Source: a virus
Strand: one strand, 5' to 3'
IMG/VR virus record: IMGVR_UViG_3300005537_000001
Coordinates: 62,001-126,000 of that record
Length of the DNA: 64,000 nt
The position numbers and the translations under genes are program-made. This document shows, in pieces, positions 33,820 to 42,386 of the stretch; positions within the stretch are counted from its first letter, which is position 1, and every line of letters begins with the position of its first letter. The notes below the pieces were generated by a model that had not been told where the DNA came from, did not search any database, and saw nothing but the letters and a program-made list of their open reading frames with translations.

Positions 33820-33995
33820 GCGAAGAAACGTGGCGGTGGAACGTCGGTGAAGGTACAGAGGAGCAGAGAAATCTCGCTCTCATCTACTGCGCGATGGATC
33901 ATCCGAATCCAGTAACTCGTCACGTCTGCCGTGAAATCTTGGCGCGGAAGTTAACGGAGAAATCAAGTGAAGACATACGGCCTAATCGTCGGTAA
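33816..33995 (+). CDS. Hypothetical small protein
   Basis: 59 aa, ATGA overlap with pnuC, and overlap with the nadR-like gene by 29 bp. Short helical protein. Unknown. Confidence 0.5.
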   Translation: MSEETWRWNVGEGTEEQRNLALIYCAMDHPNPVTRHVCREILARKLTEKSSEDIRPNRR

Positions 33996-34977
33996 GTTCT
34001 CCCCGCTTCACCGCGGTCATGAGCACCTCATCAGTGAAGCTGAAAAACAGTGTGATAGCCTGTTGGTTCTGAGCTACTCGAATCCGGAATTTCGCAAGTG
34101 CGAGGCAAAGATTAGAAAAGAATGGTTGCAGGCACGGTTTCCTTCGGTTCGCTGCGTCGTTCTTGACCCGATTAATTTTCCATCGATGCCAGACAACCAA
34201 GCGAGCGACGCTGAACAGCAGGAATTTTTCAGCTGGATAGTCAACGACGTTTTGGAATATCCGGTGACCCACCTGTTCGCTAACGAGCGATGGGCTGAAA
34301 AGTGCGCACTAAACCTTTCGATTGGCGCGGGGCACCATGTAACAGCGGTAGCATTGGATCCACTGCGGGTGAAGAATCCGATCAGCGCGACATCCATCCG
34401 AGAAGCTCCACACCTCAACGCAAATTGGATGTCACCATTCGTTCGCGCGTCATACGTTACGCAGAAGATAGTTCTTCTTGGTGGTGAATCAACGGGTAAA
34501 ACGACTCTCGCGAAAGCCCTTGCTGAAAAATTCGATACCAGCTGGGTACCTGAATATGGCCGTGAGCTGTGGGAAGAAAAGAATGGTGAGCTTGTTTTTA
34601 GCGACATGTTGAGAATCGGTCATGAGCAGAAATTTCGTGAAAAGTATTTCAACATCGGCGCTAATCGCTATCTCTTCTGCGATACCTCTCCTCTTACCAC
34701 GATGGGGTACAGCATGTGGCTGTACGGTAAAGTTGATGACAAGCTCGTGAAGCTGGCTGAAGAACTATACGACGGCGTCATTTTTTGCCAGGCAGATTTT
34801 GCGCACGTGAACGACGGGACGAGAGTTGGGCATGATTTTCGAAGCATGCAGCAAGATTGGTACAAGCACGTCATTCCGAAGATGAAGTGCCCAATCATCT
34901 CGGTGACCGGTACCATTGAGGAACGCGTTCTTACCGTGACCAACTGGCTGAAGACATCCAACCACAATTGGAACTAG
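33967..34977 (+). CDS. nadR: NadR-like NMN adenylyltransferase / ribosylnicotinamide kinase
   Basis: 336 aa, GTG start. N-terminal GKFSPLHRGHEHLI (HxGH) and SATSIRE (ISxTxxR); C-terminal kinase P-loop GGESTGKTTLAKAL at about 170. No N-terminal HTH repressor domain, so it is enzymatic only. Phosphorylates nicotinamide riboside and adenylates NMN. With pnuC it forms an uptake route alongside the NAMPT route. Confidence 0.9.
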   Translation: MKTYGLIVGKFSPLHRGHEHLISEAEKQCDSLLVLSYSNPEFRKCEAKIRKEWLQARFPSVRCVVLDPINFPSMPDNQASDAEQQEFFSWIVNDVLEYPVTHLFANERWAEKCALNLSIGAGHHVTAVALDPLRVKNPISATSIREAPHLNANWMSPFVRASYVTQKIVLLGGESTGKTTLAKALAEKFDTSWVPEYGRELWEEKNGELVFSDMLRIGHEQKFREKYFNIGANRYLFCDTSPLTTMGYSMWLYGKVDDKLVKLAEELYDGVIFCQADFAHVNDGTRVGHDFRSMQQDWYKHVIPKMKCPIISVTGTIEERVLTVTNWLKTSNHNWN

Positions 34978-34985
34978 GAGATAAA

Positions 34986-37046
34986 ATGAAGGCGATGATG
35001 CTCGCTTTACTGTTGATCGGTGCCGCTCAGGCGGATGAGCTTGATGAGGTAGTTGTAACAGCTTCGCGGCAAGGTATCCAGTCGCTCCAGAAGATACCAG
35101 CTTCCATCACGGTAGTTGACCTAAAGGCTGAAGGACGCCTTGGAGCTACCGATCTCAGCGATGTCGCTAATTCGATTCCATCTCTCACCATCGAGCAAGG
35201 TGGACCAGGGTTAAACAAGATTGACATCCGTGGAATTACCGTTGAAAATGCCGACGTTCTCAACAACATCGACAGCAGACCTCTTGTCGCGGTCTACGTT
35301 GACGATACCCCGCTCGCCCTCGACGGCTTCAATCCGGATCTTAAGGTATTTGACCTTGACCGCATCGAGGTGCTGCGCGGTCCTCAGGGCACCCTCTACG
35401 GTGCCAGCTCCATGGCCGGCACGATTCGCTACATCACGAAAAAACCGAATCCCCAGGAATATTCTGGATCCGATGAAATTACGGTTTCAGATACGGTTGG
35501 CGGCGGCGTCAACTACGGCATCAAGGCGAGCGTCAACCTCCCGCTCAGCGCTCAAACGGCGCTGCTACTAAGCGGATACAACGCGCGCAATTCTGGATGG
35601 ATCAACAACATTCAGAATGGTCAGAACGGTGAAAATTGGGATCGGTCAACTCAAGGTCGAGCCGCGCTGCGTTGGACGCCGTCTGACTATTTCACCCTCG
35701 ACGCGAGCGTTCTCTTCGAGGAGCTTAACACCGGTGGAAGCAACTTTTCCTTCTCGGGCTTGGGCAAGAACGAATACGCAAGCTTAACTCCAACTCCAAT
35801 CACCGACAACATGAAGGTGTACAACCTAACCGAAACGATTACCCCGGATTTCGGTACTATCATCTCCTCAACCTCGTACACCACGCGAACTACCGGTTTC
35901 AACGACCAGGGGCAGTACCTTTCGGAGCTGTTCTTCGGAGTAACCGAGCCTACCACCTACGTCAACCAGAACACCCTGTCGCAGTTCTCCCAGGAATTTC
36001 GAGTCGTTTCTCGCCAAGATCAGCGCACGCGCTGGATTGTTGGCACCTTCTTCAATCACCTCAGCCGCGTCAACTACCAAGATGACAGCGGCGTCGGTTT
36101 TGGGCAGTACATTGGCTTCGATCCTCGAACGATCGGTGGATTTACGGCGGACAGCGTTTTCTCTGGAACTCAGGGCGTTAGGGAACGCGATTTTGGCATC
36201 TTTGGTGAGGTTACGTGGGCGCTAACGGATCGCCTCGACTTTACGGCCGGAGCCCGCTACTTCAACTGGCGACAGCGCTTCAACCTGCAGTTTGGTGGAC
36301 CAGGTGGATACGGAGCGTACGATACCGGCAGCAACGTTGTCAACAAGCAGCTCATCGAGGACGTTGGAGCTAAGGCGCAGGGAGTCAACCCGCGCTTCAT
36401 CGTTAGCTACAAGCTTTCCGATGACGCTATCGTCTTCGCCGAGGCGGCTGAAGGATTTCGCTACGGTGGTGCGAACGAGGCGGTACCAAACGCCAACGTT
36501 CCTGGCGCGTGCGGTGGGCAGCTGCAAAGTCAATTTCACCTGACTTCAGCTCCACCGTCCTACGGCCCAGATCACCTGTGGAGCTACTCGCTTGGTGAGA
36601 AGTCGCTCTTCCTTGACGACAAGCTTCGCGTCAACGCGACCATCTTCCTCATCGATTGGAAGAACGTGCAGGAGGCTGCCTACCTCGGTTCTTGCTCGTA
36701 TACGTACACAACCAACGCTGGAACGGTTATTAGCAAGGGCGGAGAGCTGGAAGCGACCTACAAGCTGGCACGCTATCTTACGCTCGGAATTAACGGATCC
36801 TTTACCCATGCCGCGGCAGATGGTGCTCTTCCCAACGTTGGAGCTCAAAGCGGAGATCTTACTCCGTACAGCCCAGAATGGCTTGGAGCCGCAACTGTTG
36901 ATTACAAGCTTGGTTTCAGCCGGTTGAACGTTGAATATTCGTACCACGGTCGAAGCGGAACGCGCTTCGACCCAGCTGATCCCAGCTACGTAGTTCTACC
37001 AGCCTACAAGAATCTCAATCTGGCTGAAACGTTCGAAGTTCGGTAG
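34986..37046 (+). CDS. TonB-dependent receptor (truncated by frameshift)
   Basis: 686 aa from ATG 34986 with AGGAG upstream. Signal peptide (about 1-16, MLALLLIGAAQA), TonB box (LDEVVVTA), plug domain (PASITVVD...VDIRG-like IDIRGIT), then LRGPQGTLYGASSMAGTIRYIT and beta-barrel strands. Stops at TAG 37044 short of the barrel's last strands; the missing end is in the +1 frame (37042-37194). The plug and barrel resemble receptors of sphingomonad/caulobacter type. A phage could use it to alter host nutrient uptake, add or mask a receptor. Carried genes of this type are very unusual in phage genomes. Confidence 0.85.
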   Translation: MKAMMLALLLIGAAQADELDEVVVTASRQGIQSLQKIPASITVVDLKAEGRLGATDLSDVANSIPSLTIEQGGPGLNKIDIRGITVENADVLNNIDSRPLVAVYVDDTPLALDGFNPDLKVFDLDRIEVLRGPQGTLYGASSMAGTIRYITKKPNPQEYSGSDEITVSDTVGGGVNYGIKASVNLPLSAQTALLLSGYNARNSGWINNIQNGQNGENWDRSTQGRAALRWTPSDYFTLDASVLFEELNTGGSNFSFSGLGKNEYASLTPTPITDNMKVYNLTETITPDFGTIISSTSYTTRTTGFNDQGQYLSELFFGVTEPTTYVNQNTLSQFSQEFRVVSRQDQRTRWIVGTFFNHLSRVNYQDDSGVGFGQYIGFDPRTIGGFTADSVFSGTQGVRERDFGIFGEVTWALTDRLDFTAGARYFNWRQRFNLQFGGPGGYGAYDTGSNVVNKQLIEDVGAKAQGVNPRFIVSYKLSDDAIVFAEAAEGFRYGGANEAVPNANVPGACGGQLQSQFHLTSAPPSYGPDHLWSYSLGEKSLFLDDKLRVNATIFLIDWKNVQEAAYLGSCSYTYTTNAGTVISKGGELEATYKLARYLTLGINGSFTHAAADGALPNVGAQSGDLTPYSPEWLGAATVDYKLGFSRLNVEYSYHGRSGTRFDPADPSYVVLPAYKNLNLAETFEVR

Positions 37047-37194
37047 GACGCAGGTTAGCTTGTTCTCGCGGAACGCGTTGAACAGCTCACAGGTAACGAT
37101 GATCTACCCGGATCTTCTCGGCACTCAGCCTGGAAATCAGGTAGCGTACGCCAGACCCAGAACCATTGGGGTTCGATTCTCACAGCAATTCTAG
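37042..37194 (+). pseudogene. Frameshifted C-terminus of the TonB-dependent receptor
   Basis: 50 codons in the +1 frame relative to the receptor. GRTQVSLFSRNALN and the end IGVRFSQQF match the last barrel strands; the terminal Phe is the outer-membrane insertion signal. Loss of one base near 37042-37046 or a recoding event separates it from the main ORF. Confidence 0.7.
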
Positions 37195-37202
37195 GAGCAC
37201 CT

Positions 37203-37268
37203 ATGAACTTTTCTATCAAGCATCTTCCGAATGGTGATTTCGAAGTAATTTACCCAGCGCAACAGTAA
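37203..37268 (+). CDS. Possible 21-residue peptide
   Basis: Short ORF with AGGAG seven bases before its ATG, right after the receptor end. Too short to assign. Confidence 0.3.
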   Translation: MNFSIKHLPNGDFEVIYPAQQ

Positions 37269-37272
37269 GTTT

Positions 37273-37300
37273 GAAGGCTGAGAATTCTCAGCCTTCTTTT
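37273..37300 (+). terminator. Rho-independent terminator
   Basis: GAAGGCTGAG-AATT-CTCAGCCTTC (37273-37296) followed by TTTTTG. Ends the NAD/receptor transcription unit. Confidence 0.85.
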
Positions 37301-37310
37301 TGCGCGGGAT

Positions 37311-37339
37311 TTGACAGGTATCCCAAGGGGCAATAAATA
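37311..37339 (+). promoter_or_regulatory. Predicted promoter
   Basis: -35 TTGACA (37311-37316), 17 bp, -10 TAAATA (37334-37339), ahead of the glycosyltransferase gene. Confidence 0.6.
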
Positions 37340-37364
37340 AAACTGAACCCCTGGAGAACTTCCC

Positions 37365-38444
37365 TTGTCAAATCCCCGCCTACTTTTTATAGTCAAGCGT
37401 CGTGAAGACTATTCCGACGACACCTCATACTCCTACCAAGGTGTATCGACCGGCCTTTGGAACTCAGCTAGATTTGTCGTTGACATGCTCAATAGAAATC
37501 ACATTGAAGCAAAGCTTGTAGAAGTTATCGACAACAATTGCATAGACAGAGAAGTCTTCAACTACAAACCAACTGACGTCATCATTGAGGGCCTGTGGGT
37601 CGTTCCAGAAAAATTCGAAGTCCTTACCAAGCTCCACCCGACGGTAAAGTGGAATATCCGACTGCACAGTGATCTACCATTCTTAGCGAATGAAGGTATC
37701 GCTATGCAATGGATTACCGATTACGTAAAGTTTCCTTCAGTTTCGATATCGACGAATTCTCCTAGAATGCTTGACGAGCTAACATTCTTGCTAGATCTTC
37801 AAAACTATTGGTCAGATGAAGAGCTACGCGAGAAGGTTTACTACACACCAAATTACTACATGCCAGCCATCGTAAGCCCAGCTGATAAATTGTCTATCGA
37901 CTATAGGGATTACATTGACGTTGCCTGCTTTGGCGCAATTCGTCCTTTGAAGAATCAGTTGCTTCAGGCTATCGCCGCCCTAAAGTTTGCTGATGATCTC
38001 GGTAAAAATTTGAATTTCCACGTCAATGTGGGTAGAGTAGAAAATAAAGGAGATCCAGTTCTACGCAACCTCATCGATTTATTTGACTCAGTTAGCGCCC
38101 AAGGTCATACCCTTGTTATGCACCAATGGACCACACACGATAAATTCATCGAAATAGTTCGCAACATGGATATCGGATTGCAAGTCTCATTTACGGAAAC
38201 ATTCAACATTGTTTCTGCTGACCTGGTTGCATGTGGTGTTCCAATCGTCGTATCTAAGGAGGTCAATTGGGCTGTACCTCCACATGCTGATCCTACCGAC
38301 TCAAATGACATAGCGCGTAAGATGAAGCTCGTTTGGGAATTCAAGCGCTGGGATTGCATGAACCTGAATGCGTCTGCCAATCTCGATGCCCTGAAGGAAT
38401 ATTCTCGCAAGTCGATTAAGATTTGGAAGAAGAAATTCGTCTAA
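37365..38444 (+). CDS. Glycosyltransferase-like protein (GT-B fold)
   Basis: 359 aa, TTG start with GGAG eight bases before. Two Rossmann-like halves: N-terminal (LLFIVKRREDY) and C-terminal with DVACFGAIRPLKNQL and the donor-site pattern SFTETFNIVSADLVACGVPIV (E-x7-E-like region of GT4). Likely transfers a sugar to DNA or a surface glycan; the target cannot be told from sequence. More AT-rich in codon choice than flanking genes. Confidence 0.7.
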   Translation: MSNPRLLFIVKRREDYSDDTSYSYQGVSTGLWNSARFVVDMLNRNHIEAKLVEVIDNNCIDREVFNYKPTDVIIEGLWVVPEKFEVLTKLHPTVKWNIRLHSDLPFLANEGIAMQWITDYVKFPSVSISTNSPRMLDELTFLLDLQNYWSDEELREKVYYTPNYYMPAIVSPADKLSIDYRDYIDVACFGAIRPLKNQLLQAIAALKFADDLGKNLNFHVNVGRVENKGDPVLRNLIDLFDSVSAQGHTLVMHQWTTHDKFIEIVRNMDIGLQVSFTETFNIVSADLVACGVPIVVSKEVNWAVPPHADPTDSNDIARKMKLVWEFKRWDCMNLNASANLDALKEYSRKSIKIWKKKFV

Positions 38445-38473
38445 TTTACATCTGATTCACCGCGTGATATAAT
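38445..38473 (+). promoter_or_regulatory. Promoter giving a leaderless mRNA
   Basis: -35 TTTACA (38445-38450), 17 bp, -10 TATAAT (38468-38473). The ATG at 38480 begins six bases after the -10, where transcription would start. Confidence 0.65.
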
Positions 38474-38479
38474 GTGCAG

Positions 38480-39148
38480 ATGGATGCACCTCTATCATTC
38501 AATGCTTTAGCAGCAGCTGAACGAACTATCAGTTCGAACGCGTTCTTTTACATCGTCGCCCACAACATCCTCAACCACACAGCACTTTCTGTTGTTAGGA
38601 TGGGTGATGGCGAGCGCCTTCTGCTCGATGCAAATGGCGCCGATGGTGAAATCATTCGCCGATTCGATGACGCATGGTTAGAAAGAATGGGTTTGACAGG
38701 GATGACTTATGGTGAGCTTCGGCGGCGATTGCAGCTCGCGGTAGACACCACTCAATATTTTGCGCCATCCATAACCGGCCTAGTCAACAAAAGTTTCGAT
38801 CTTCACTCGTATTTTTCCCATAAGAAGCTCGTGGACAATTTCTTTATCAACCAATGGGACGCTGCTCAAAAAGAAGAACTCTTGATGAAGGCCGATGGTG
38901 TCCTTTTAATTCACGCAAATGCTGAAATCGCTGACGCGATGCAGCGCAAGTATACCAGATTCAAAGTTTCATTCTTGAAACTGTCAATGTGGGATCAAAC
39001 TGAAGATGTGATCGCTAAATCGCGAACCAATCCTGCACAACTCGTTCTATTTTCTGGTGGCTGCGCTGGAAAATACATTGGTCCTGCGATCGCCAAGCAG
39101 GGAAAAGTAGTTATCGACGTTGGTAACTCGATGAGCGTTTGGCTGTAA
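38480..39148 (+). CDS. GT-D-fold glycosyltransferase-like protein
   Basis: 222 aa. SVVRMGDGERLLL matches the RFGDGE motif of GT-D (DUF1792-type) enzymes and LVLFSGGCAGKYIG...VVIDVGNSMSV the C-terminal G-x-x-A-K/DxG part. No room for a ribosome-binding site between promoter and ATG, so leaderless translation is likely. Function on sugar transfer is inferred. Confidence 0.65.
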   Translation: MDAPLSFNALAAAERTISSNAFFYIVAHNILNHTALSVVRMGDGERLLLDANGADGEIIRRFDDAWLERMGLTGMTYGELRRRLQLAVDTTQYFAPSITGLVNKSFDLHSYFSHKKLVDNFFINQWDAAQKEELLMKADGVLLIHANAEIADAMQRKYTRFKVSFLKLSMWDQTEDVIAKSRTNPAQLVLFSGGCAGKYIGPAIAKQGKVVIDVGNSMSVWL

Positions 39149-39155
39149 TCTACAG

Positions 39156-39183
39156 TTTACTTTCGCCTGAAACATGATAGTAT
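39156..39183 (+). promoter_or_regulatory. Predicted promoter
   Basis: -35 TTTACT (39156-39161), 16 bp, -10 TAGTAT (39178-39183), before the first of the PSSM-Cys paralogues. Confidence 0.55.
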
Positions 39184-39217
39184 TAGAATCACCACGTTAC
39201 TTGCAGGAACAACTATA

Positions 39218-39517
39218 ATGGGTAAATTGACTGTCAATCCTGATTCAGGGCTCTCTGATGTAGAAGTCAAGAAGCTCGAAAAGATCTTCGCGAAGCTGGA
39301 AGATAAGGTAGAAAAGCTCAAGCCCCTCGAAAAGGCTGCCGAAGAGTATTTCGATCTTCTCTATGAACTCGGTGAAGATATGAATGAGCTCTCTGAAGAT
39401 CAAGAGCACATCCTACTTGATGGTGACGAAGATTCATTCTACGTCAACGAGGACAACCCTTTGTCTGGCGCGTCAGGTACATTCGGGTTCTGGGTTCCAT
39501 CGTCGATGGAGTGCTAA
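39218..39517 (+). CDS. PSSM-Cys family protein 1
   Basis: 99 aa. First of five tandem paralogues: short beta N-terminus, a helical region with KLKPLEKAAEEYFDLLYELG (about residues 35-55), an acidic loop, then FGFWVPSSMEC at the very end. The terminal Cys and W-(I/V)-PSSM are kept in all copies. No known family recognised. Confidence 0.7.
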   Translation: MGKLTVNPDSGLSDVEVKKLEKIFAKLEDKVEKLKPLEKAAEEYFDLLYELGEDMNELSEDQEHILLDGDEDSFYVNEDNPLSGASGTFGFWVPSSMEC

Positions 39518-39518
39518 C

Positions 39519-39833
39519 GTGGCAAAGTTTACACTTACCGAAGGTTCAGAACTGACACCCGCTCAAGTTAAGCGGCTCAAGGCATCCTTCACGAGGATTG
39601 AGGCGAAGGCTGAGAAGCTCCGTCCGCTGGAAAAGAAGGTGATTGCCGCCAACGCGGTGATTGAAAAGTACCTCGAAAAGCTGTATGAGCTTGGTGAGGA
39701 ATTCCAATCTGAATTAAGCCATGATTCTGATCAATTTCTGGTGAATGGCGATGAAATCTACTTCGGCGATTATCCTGAAGCCGCGATAGCCAACGCCTTC
39801 GACTTCTGGATTCCCTCATCGATGTCCTGCTAG
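39519..39833 (+). CDS. PSSM-Cys family protein 2
   Basis: 104 aa from GTG 39519 directly after the previous TAA. Same layout as its neighbours with a slightly longer helical part; ends FDFWIPSSMSC. Confidence 0.7.
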   Translation: MAKFTLTEGSELTPAQVKRLKASFTRIEAKAEKLRPLEKKVIAANAVIEKYLEKLYELGEEFQSELSHDSDQFLVNGDEIYFGDYPEAAIANAFDFWIPSSMSC

Positions 39834-39841
39834 GAGTGACC

Positions 39842-40132
39842 ATGTCTAAATTCACCATCAACGACAGCGCCAATCTCACCGCCGCTGAAACCGAAAAGCT
39901 TCAGGCCACCTTCAAGGAATTTGAAGAACGAGCCGAGAAGCTCAAGCCACTCTCCGAGCAAATCGAAAAGTATTTCGATGAGCTCTACACACTTGGCGAC
40001 GACATGAACAACGCGTTCGGTTCGTACGAAATCGACTACGGTGACCGAGAATTTTACGCCAACGTGGACAACCCGGTGGCTGGAGCGGCCTATACCTTCG
40101 ATTTCTGGATTCCCTCATCGATGGAGTGCTAA
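39842..40132 (+). CDS. PSSM-Cys family protein 3
   Basis: 96 aa, AGGAG before the ATG. Same order: MSKFTINDSANLT, helices with EKLKPLSEQIEKYFDELY, acidic loop, FDFWIPSSMEC end. Confidence 0.7.
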   Translation: MSKFTINDSANLTAAETEKLQATFKEFEERAEKLKPLSEQIEKYFDELYTLGDDMNNAFGSYEIDYGDREFYANVDNPVAGAAYTFDFWIPSSMEC

Positions 40133-40135
40133 ACG

Positions 40136-40411
40136 ATGGCTATTTTCAAAATCAATAAAGATGCGAAGCTGACTACCGCTGAAGTCGATAAGCTGAAGGA
40201 AGCCTTCGTAAGCTTGGAGGCTAAGTATCAGGAAGTAAAGACCCTGGAAGCTCAAGCTAGTCAGTACTTCAGGTCACTCTACGAGCTGGGTGAGCAGCTG
40301 AGCGAAATTCGCGCCTATCGAGAAGATTACACGATGGACGGGGAGGAAGCTTGGGTTGGTGAAGCTGGATATCCGACCGGCTTTTGGGTTCCATCGTCGA
40401 TGGAGTGCTAG
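40136..40411 (+). CDS. PSSM-Cys family protein 4
   Basis: 91 aa, shortest member. MAIFKINKDAKLT start and GFWVPSSMEC end; the acidic loop is trimmed. Confidence 0.7.
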   Translation: MAIFKINKDAKLTTAEVDKLKEAFVSLEAKYQEVKTLEAQASQYFRSLYELGEQLSEIRAYREDYTMDGEEAWVGEAGYPTGFWVPSSMEC

Positions 40412-40440
40412 TGTACTTTTGCCAGGTTTTAGTGTAAGAT
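40412..40440 (+). promoter_or_regulatory. Predicted promoter
   Basis: -35 TGTACT (40412-40417) overlapping the previous stop, 17 bp, -10 TAAGAT (40435-40440). Confidence 0.65.
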
Positions 40441-40470
40441 ATCTTATCTAAACCGATGAGGGCTGAAACT

Positions 40471-40764
40471 ATGGCTGCATTCAAGATCAATGATAGCGCG
40501 AAGCTGACCGCCACCGAGGTCAACAACCTGCAGAAGGCCTTTGAGAAAATTTCGGCTAAGATCGAGGAGGCAAAGGCCCTCGAGCGGCCGGCGCGAGATT
40601 ATTTTAGCGCTCTCGAAAGCATCGGTGAACAGCTGATCGAGCTTCACAAGTACTCCGATGATATCACCTACAACGATCACGAAGTTTGGATAGACCAGGA
40701 TAATTACTACGGCACCGCCCAGAGCGTAGTGCGATTCTGGATTCCTTCCTCGATGAGCTGCTAA
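40471..40764 (+). CDS. PSSM-Cys family protein 5
   Basis: 97 aa. MAAFKINDSAKLTATEV start, RFWIPSSMSC end. Separated from the other four by its own promoter; followed by the nucleotidyltransferase-like gene. A likely sixth, more distant member is at 50866. Confidence 0.7.
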   Translation: MAAFKINDSAKLTATEVNNLQKAFEKISAKIEEAKALERPARDYFSALESIGEQLIELHKYSDDITYNDHEVWIDQDNYYGTAQSVVRFWIPSSMSC

Positions 40765-40765
40765 C

Positions 40766-41701
40766 GTGCTGCTCATCGGCTCTCACGCTGCGATCCTAAA
40801 CGGTCTTCCGCTCACCCGCAAGCCCATCGACATCGATCTGATAATGTCGCCGAGCGATTTTGTGCAGCTCAAGGAGTTCCTCAATGACGACATCGAGCGA
40901 ACAATCCTAATTGACAAGAGGCGGGTCGCCCTCAAGCTGAAGTCCAGTGAGATCGTTGAAATCGAAATCGCCTGGCCCGATTCTAGCGCCGAGTGGCTGC
41001 TTCGCGGTGATCTGATGTGCCCTGAGATTCCCTTCTTCAGGATAGCTGAAATTCAGGTGGGACCACATACCCTATCGGTAGATGTTCCGCTGCTCAACGT
41101 GCTCCTCGCGCTCAAGCTGTCCCACCGCTACAAGAAAAATTCGCCGCACTTTCTCAAGACGATGCACGACATCCACGCGCTGCGGAAGACGGGAGCTGAC
41201 GTTGACGGTCTTCAAGACTTCATCAAGCTGCGCGAGAAGGAAACTTACGACTACGCGCATCCGAGCTTGAAGCGCGACAAGAAGAACTTCTTCAAGGACG
41301 ACGGCATCAAGTACGTTTACGACCACGACTCCATCCACGAGGCGGTGGCGCTTGGTGACAAGCCGGCCTACCGCTCTTTCTCGGCGGAAGGACAGGAAGT
41401 TTACTCCTCCAAGGAGCTGTTCAACAAGTGCTCCGAGCAGCTGAAGCTGAGCGCCGTCGTAGAGGAATCCTATGTGCTCGCGCTGGAACGCAGCCAGATT
41501 CCGTTCAAGGGTCAGGTAGATCCGGATCGATCATTCACCATGGCGCTGCAGAAGGTTTGCACCTCCATTACGAGTGGTTGGTTCCGCGAATATGCGTGGG
41601 AACATTACTGGGAAGCTATGTCGATGTATTCTCCCGACTACGTCAATGTGTTCTGGAACGCAGTCGAGAAGAACAAGGTCAAACCTCATAAGGTGACATG
41701 A
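40766..41701 (+). CDS. Nucleotidyltransferase-like protein (DUF7275-type)
   Basis: 311 aa, GTG start right after the previous TAA. MLLIGSHAAILNG...PIDIDLIM is a minimal nucleotidyltransferase site (GS-x8-DxD), and a second part has HDIHALRK and many helices. Similar uncharacterised proteins are found in T4-like phages. Third nucleotidyltransferase-fold gene in the window. Confidence 0.65.
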   Translation: MLLIGSHAAILNGLPLTRKPIDIDLIMSPSDFVQLKEFLNDDIERTILIDKRRVALKLKSSEIVEIEIAWPDSSAEWLLRGDLMCPEIPFFRIAEIQVGPHTLSVDVPLLNVLLALKLSHRYKKNSPHFLKTMHDIHALRKTGADVDGLQDFIKLREKETYDYAHPSLKRDKKNFFKDDGIKYVYDHDSIHEAVALGDKPAYRSFSAEGQEVYSSKELFNKCSEQLKLSAVVEESYVLALERSQIPFKGQVDPDRSFTMALQKVCTSITSGWFREYAWEHYWEAMSMYSPDYVNVFWNAVEKNKVKPHKVT

Positions 41702-42315
41702 TGAATGAATCGCGTGGGCATCATTTAATTAAACAGCCAAAGAAAAGAATAGGATCTAGTGGTGGTGGGTCATGGTGGACATCAACTCCTCGGCGGCTTG
41801 CTTGTAAATTTCGAGCACGTGAGCTAATTGAAATTGAATTAGGAGGAGAAGAGCTCATGCTCAGTGGTAGGGGCATTTATAGCACCGTACCGAAAATATT
41901 TGAGCAAGTAAAATCTGAATTCCCAGATGTTTTTGAAGAATATTTGAGAGATAAAGGTAAGGATATTACGCAAAAAATTTTGGGTGATAGAGTTCACAAA
42001 ATGTACTATTCCTACTTGCCTAAAGAAGGAAAGAAATATCATGGTAGATCAACTGAACATCCAATTTTTAATGGTGAAAAGAATACTGAGCCAAGTGATA
42101 GATGGACCATAAAGCCGAAACAAATCGGTATGGACATCAAGCTGGTTATAATTGTTGATGATCAAGCTTACGAAGGTAATCACGACAAGCTTGTTGACAT
42201 AATTCGTGCTGACATACTTGCTAAGGGTAAAAATTGGTCTAGATATGAAAGAACTAGATATGATGGTAAGGGATTACGTGGTGGCGCTGAAGTTTGGTCT
42301 AAAATAGAAAAATAA
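41698..42315 (+). CDS. Hypothetical protein, AT-rich
   Basis: 205 aa, ATGATG start overlapping the upstream TGA. Base composition is clearly more AT-rich than the upstream genes, with GGSWW near the N-terminus. Looks recently acquired. No family recognised. Confidence 0.6.
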   Translation: MMNESRGHHLIKQPKKRIGSSGGGSWWTSTPRRLACKFRARELIEIELGGEELMLSGRGIYSTVPKIFEQVKSEFPDVFEEYLRDKGKDITQKILGDRVHKMYYSYLPKEGKKYHGRSTEHPIFNGEKNTEPSDRWTIKPKQIGMDIKLVIIVDDQAYEGNHDKLVDIIRADILAKGKNWSRYERTRYDGKGLRGGAEVWSKIEK

Positions 42316-42318
42316 CTG

Positions 42319-42347
42319 TTTACTTTTAGCGTCAACTGTAGTAATAT
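42319..42347 (+). promoter_or_regulatory. Predicted promoter of the tRNA region
   Basis: -35 TTTACT (42319-42324), 17 bp, -10 TAATAT (42342-42347), at the head of the 500-nt untranslated leader that precedes the first tRNA. Confidence 0.6.
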
Positions 42348-42386
42348 GTCATCTCGGTAGCAATACTGATGTCTACACAGGGGCAA

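Noticed and set aside
35027-36947. Several open frames of 80-130 codons on both strands inside the receptor gene
   Set aside because: They are shadows of the receptor reading frame and have no SD or family resemblance.
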